A DNA stretch of 64,000 bases from Salegentibacter salinarum (GTDB lineage: Bacteria; Bacteroidota; Bacteroidia; Flavobacteriales; Flavobacteriaceae), in contig NZ_FUZC01000006.1 in NCBI RefSeq assembly GCF_900168115.1, positions 186,001 through 250,000 on the forward strand, written 5' to 3'. Position numbers and translations under genes: made by a program. The notes beneath the pieces were generated by a model, which ran no database searches, was not told where the DNA came from, and was given only the letters and a program-made list of their open reading frames with translations. Positions 60,519 to 64,000 of the stretch are shown here, one piece after another. Every line of letters begins with the position of its first letter. The stretch's first letter is position 1.

Positions 60519-63500
60519 ATGAGAAACAAATTAACGATTATGGCCTTGCTGGCATTTTTCCAGATTAGTGGAATGCTGGCTCAGCAAAATGAAGTGACCG
60601 GGACGGTTACTGTGGCCAGTGACGGAATGACACTGCCGGGTGTAAATGTCATGGAAAAAGGAACCCGAAACGGTACCGTAACCGATATGGAAGGGAATTA
60701 TTCTATTGAAGTAGCTGCCGACGCAGTGTTGGTATTTTCTTCTTTGGGTTTTGAGCGCCAGGAGCAAGCGGTGAATGGACGGGATATAATTGATGTAATT
60801 ATGACTGAAGATCTAGAAGGCTTGGATGAAGTAGTAGTTACAGCACTTGGAATTACAAGGGATAGAAAGTCTCTAGGTTATGCGACCCAGGAAGTTGACG
60901 GAGAAAACTTCACACTTACCAACGAGCAAAACGTTCTTGGTTCTCTTTCCGGAAGGGTTGCCGGGGTTCAGGTTACAGGGGCTTCCGGATCAAGTATGGG
61001 TGGAACCCAAAAGATAAAAATTCGCGGAATAAATTCCTTGAGCGGAGGAGGTGAACCTTTACTGGTCGTAGATGGAACCCCAATTTCTAATGCAAATTTT
61101 GCTGGAAGTTCTGGGGCCGATTACGGTAACCTGGGCCAAGATATAAACCCAAACGATATTGAATCTGTAAACGTATTGAAAGGACCAACCGCTTCTGCTC
61201 TATACGGTATTAGAGGGCAATATGGGGTAATCATGATTACCACTAAAGATGGAGGTAAAGGTATAAAGGATACAAGGGTGCAATTAAGTACAAATGTATC
61301 TGTAGAAAAAGCTGGTAATTTTATGCCGGTTCAAAATATGTATGGTGCAGGTTCTTCGCAGAGTTTTAGTACCCTACCAAATGGTGACCCTTACGTGGCG
61401 CTTGGGGTTGATGAAAGTTGGGGTCCACGAATGGATGGTACCCCTGTAAGACATGCCTGGAGTTTTTATACTCAAGATCCCGGTTATGGGGAATTAGCAC
61501 CATTTAGTCCGCAGCCTGATAATATTAAAAACTTTTACGAAACGGGTCACAATATAAATAATAACGTGAGCGTAAGTGGGGGAAATGAGAATACTTCCTA
61601 CAGACTGAGTGTTAACGATACTCGTATTGAGGGGGTTGAGCCAAATACCTACCTAAAAAGAAATAATATTGGTTTAAATACTAGCCTTGATATAAATGAT
61701 AAAATTACGGTTAATTCTAATGTGAATTATGCACGTAACGATGCGCAAAGACCTCAACAGGGTTCGGAGTATGGAACTGGTTATTTTGTGCAATGGTTTC
61801 AGAGAAATGTAGATATGAACAAGCTTGAAAACTATCAGTACTCTGATGGAACTTTTCAACACTGGAATTTGCGTTCCCCAAGTTCAACTACGGGAGAGAT
61901 TACCAATTTCAATCCTCTTTATTGGAACAACCCATATTTTGAGGCTTATGAGAATACCAACAATGACCGAAGGGATAGGTTTTTTGGGAATATTGGTGTG
62001 ACTTACCAGGTTTTGCCGGAATTGGAAATTAGCGCAAACGTACGTTCAGATATGTATACCCAGAATATCGAAACCCGAAGAGGGTTTGGGGGAACAGGGG
62101 TTCCTGGATATACGGTTGGAAAATACCAGAACACTGAAATGAACTACGAATTGTTAGCTCAGTATAATAAAGAGTTCGGAGACTTTTCAATTAACGGTAC
62201 ATTAGGAGGGAATATTTTTGATAGAAGATATTCTTACGTTTACCAAGGTACGCAAGGTGGCCTAACCACTCCAGGTTTCTACAATATTGATGCTTCCATA
62301 GACAGACCTACAACGACTTCCTACCTTTTAAGAAAGCAAATCAGAAGTGGATTTGCCATGGCTTCTGTAGGATACCAAGATACCTATTTTGTAGAAGCGA
62401 GCATAAGAAACGATAATTCTTCAACTTTGCCGGAAGAAAATAATTCTTACTGGTACCCATCTTTTTCCGGAAGTATGGTTTTTAGTGAATTTACAGATTG
62501 GAAACCCCTTACATTTGGTAAATTGAGAGCAAGTTATGCTCAGGCTGGTTCAGACTTAGCCCCTTACCAAACCAGTAATTTTTATACTGTAGGAACGGTA
62601 TATAATAATATAAATACCTTATCCGTACCAAACTCTTTACCTAACCCAAACATTCTTCCTTCATTTGCACATTCCTATGAAATAGGGGTAGATCTTAGGT
62701 TTTTAAATAACCGCTTAGGACTTGATGTTACCTATTATGAACAAAGAAATAAAGATCAAATAATAGATTTGGATATTTCAGGAGCAACGGGATATAGTTC
62801 CAGGGTATTAAATGCAGGTGAAATTACAAACAATGGTATAGAATTATCCCTTACAGGAACTCCTGTTAAAACAGATAACTTTAGGTGGGATGCCACTTTA
62901 AATTTAAATAGAAACAGAAGTGAAGTTGTAGAACTTCATCCGGGTATAGATGTATACCAGTACGGTTCAACCACCTATTCATCAGTAAACAGTTATTTAA
63001 ATTCTTATGAAGGCGAGCCTTTTGGTAGTTTAATAGGTCAAGCTTACCAACGAGATGAAGCTACAGGACAGATTTTGCTGGATGCCAATAATATGCCCTT
63101 GTATACTGATGCCACCCATAACTTTGGTAGTGTTTTGCCAGATTTAACAGGTGGTTTTCAAAATAACATTCAATTTGGTAATTTCAACCTTGCCGCTATG
63201 ATAGATTTCCAAAAAGGAGGACAGTTCTTTAGCCGATCAAAAATGCTGGCAGTAAGAACAGGACAGGATCCAGTAACAGTAGCCACGAATTCTAACGGAG
63301 CAAATGTAAGGGATCCGCTTGAAGAAGGTGGGGGAGTTGAAGTTAGTGGAATATCAGCAGACACAGGAGAAGAGGTTACCGCCTTTGTAGATGCACGTTC
63401 TTATTATCGTAACGTTGTTGGTAGAAGGATTTATGAAGAATGGCTATACGATGCTTCTTATATTAAATTAAGGGAAGTTAGGTTAGGTTATACTTTTGGT

Positions 63501-63701
63501 CCTGGAGTGATGGAAAAGCTTCCTTTTGAAGCTGTAAATCTTGCCTTTATCGCACGGAACCCCGCAATGCTTTGGCAGAACGCACCGGAAGGAATAGATC
63601 CTTCAGAGATTTCTACCGGTAGTCAGGATATTAGCTGGTACGAATCTGGACAGTTAATTTCGGTAAGGTCTTATGGCTTAAACCTAAATATTACATTTTA
63701 A
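60519..63701 (+). CDS. SusC/RagA-family TonB-dependent receptor
   Basis: 1060 residues. Signal peptide (MRNKLTIMALLAFFQISGML, cut after AQ), then a carboxypeptidase-like domain (GTVTVASDGMTLPGVNVMEK, GTVTDMEGNYSIEVAADAVL), the TonB box region (DEVVVTALGITRDRKSLGYA), plug (LSGRVAGVQVTGASGSSMGG, SVNVLKGPTASALYG) and a large C-terminal barrel ending LISVRSYGLNLNITF. It imports glycans, peptides or similar. It is followed by its SusD-like partner after 10 nt; the substrate is not predictable. Confidence 0.95.
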   Translation: MRNKLTIMALLAFFQISGMLAQQNEVTGTVTVASDGMTLPGVNVMEKGTRNGTVTDMEGNYSIEVAADAVLVFSSLGFERQEQAVNGRDIIDVIMTEDLEGLDEVVVTALGITRDRKSLGYATQEVDGENFTLTNEQNVLGSLSGRVAGVQVTGASGSSMGGTQKIKIRGINSLSGGGEPLLVVDGTPISNANFAGSSGADYGNLGQDINPNDIESVNVLKGPTASALYGIRGQYGVIMITTKDGGKGIKDTRVQLSTNVSVEKAGNFMPVQNMYGAGSSQSFSTLPNGDPYVALGVDESWGPRMDGTPVRHAWSFYTQDPGYGELAPFSPQPDNIKNFYETGHNINNNVSVSGGNENTSYRLSVNDTRIEGVEPNTYLKRNNIGLNTSLDINDKITVNSNVNYARNDAQRPQQGSEYGTGYFVQWFQRNVDMNKLENYQYSDGTFQHWNLRSPSSTTGEITNFNPLYWNNPYFEAYENTNNDRRDRFFGNIGVTYQVLPELEISANVRSDMYTQNIETRRGFGGTGVPGYTVGKYQNTEMNYELLAQYNKEFGDFSINGTLGGNIFDRRYSYVYQGTQGGLTTPGFYNIDASIDRPTTTSYLLRKQIRSGFAMASVGYQDTYFVEASIRNDNSSTLPEENNSYWYPSFSGSMVFSEFTDWKPLTFGKLRASYAQAGSDLAPYQTSNFYTVGTVYNNINTLSVPNSLPNPNILPSFAHSYEIGVDLRFLNNRLGLDVTYYEQRNKDQIIDLDISGATGYSSRVLNAGEITNNGIELSLTGTPVKTDNFRWDATLNLNRNRSEVVELHPGIDVYQYGSTTYSSVNSYLNSYEGEPFGSLIGQAYQRDEATGQILLDANNMPLYTDATHNFGSVLPDLTGGFQNNIQFGNFNLAAMIDFQKGGQFFSRSKMLAVRTGQDPVTVATNSNGANVRDPLEEGGGVEVSGISADTGEEVTAFVDARSYYRNVVGRRIYEEWLYDASYIKLREVRLGYTFGPGVMEKLPFEAVNLAFIARNPAMLWQNAPEGIDPSEISTGSQDISWYESGQLISVRSYGLNLNITF

Positions 63702-63711
63702 ATAAGAAACG

Positions 63712-64000
63712 ATGAAAAGAATATATATAATATTACTCAGCAGTTTATTTATTTGGAGTTGCAACAAGTTTGACGACGAGATAAATACGAACCCAAACCG
63801 GCCTAGTGAAGCTTCTGGCACCCAATTAATTGCAAGCGCTCAATTATCTCTTCCAGGATTAAGTTCATCCCCAAAAGGAGCTTTTATGGCACAGTATCTT
63901 GCAGAGACCCAGTATGTTGGTCAGTCGCTTTATCCGCAGGAAAGTACAAGTTTTTATTCCTGGTATCAAAGCCCGTTAATTAATTTACAAACGGTTATAG
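63712..64000 (+). CDS. SusD/RagB-family lipoprotein, N-terminal part
   Basis: Begins MKRIYIILLSSLFIWSC, a lipoprotein signal with Cys17, followed by NKFDDEINTNPNRPSEASGT; the acidic KFDDE resembles the surface export signal. FMAQYLAETQYVGQSLYPQE fits the SusD-like group with an NPN motif. The frame is open to the window end (96 residues seen), so the gene is cut. It covers the SusC barrel and captures substrate at the cell surface. Confidence 0.88.
   Translation, partial: MKRIYIILLSSLFIWSCNKFDDEINTNPNRPSEASGTQLIASAQLSLPGLSSSPKGAFMAQYLAETQYVGQSLYPQESTSFYSWYQSPLINLQTVI

Overview
The window reads as chromosomal DNA of a marine-type Flavobacteriaceae (Bacteroidota, of the Gramella/Salegentibacter/Zunongwangia kind; the genus is inference). 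The signs are low GC, A-rich leaders without clear Shine-Dalgarno sites, -7 boxes of the form TAnnTTTG with -33 TTTG, the gliding genes gldB and gldC, a SusC/SusD pair, RluF and CtlX families, and a dcw cluster without murF or ddl. Nearly everything is core genome. I see no tRNA, rRNA, CRISPR array, prophage or intact transposon.

1-9.4 kb is the S10/spc/alpha ribosomal block: rpmC (partial), rpsQ, rplN, rplX, rplE, rpsN, rpsH, rplF, rplR, rpsE, rpmD, rplO, secY, infA, rpmJ, rpsM, rpsK, rpsD, rpoA, rplQ, closed by a strong terminator. Small structured leaders lie before rpsH, rpmJ, rpsD and rplQ, and an internal promoter lies before rpmJ. L36, S14 and S4 are all zinc-free forms. 9.5-16.9 kb holds carA, two unknown envelope proteins, eno, gltA and two adjacent guanidino-modifying hydrolases, the second being CtlX. 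17-21.5 kb is mostly minus strand: a BCCT transporter, an SDR-DUF2867 protein, MarC and small unknowns. 21.6-29.2 kb has argS, ffh, a broken four-helix-bundle gene with imperfect inverted repeats, folD, YkvA (DUF1232), an AI-2E-type permease, a VOC protein and rluF.

29.3-38.7 kb carries an ECF sigma factor, a membrane-anchored putative anti-sigma protein and an outer-membrane protein, then dnaG (lacking its zinc ligands), a LuxR-type response regulator with a Glu in place of the phospho-Asp, nadE, gldB, gldC, a CxxC protein, the GTPase engB and an alpha/beta hydrolase. 38.9-54.8 kb is the division and cell-wall cluster mraZ-rsmH-ftsL-ftsI-murE-mraY-murD-ftsW-murG-murC-ftsQ-ftsA-ftsZ. Three 10-bp-spaced GTGGTA boxes precede it and a fourth forms the mraZ start codon, which looks like MraZ autoregulation. 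54.8-60.4 kb (minus strand) has a small membrane protein, a lipoprotein inorganic pyrophosphatase, an unknown lipoprotein, a HerA-like ATPase, an S66 LD-carboxypeptidase and an S13 D-Ala-D-Ala carboxypeptidase. 60.5-64 kb is a SusC-type TonB-dependent receptor followed by the start of a SusD-like lipoprotein, cut by the window end.

The most notable non-coding structure is an 80-bp palindromic repeat with identical 27-26-27 architecture in two intergenic gaps (16.9 and 46.8 kb) plus a solo half copy (49.2 kb). I found no convincing entirely new multi-gene system. The best leads are the repeat family, the MraZ operator, the decayed four-helix element, the atypical receiver, the zinc-less primase and the exported pyrophosphatase.
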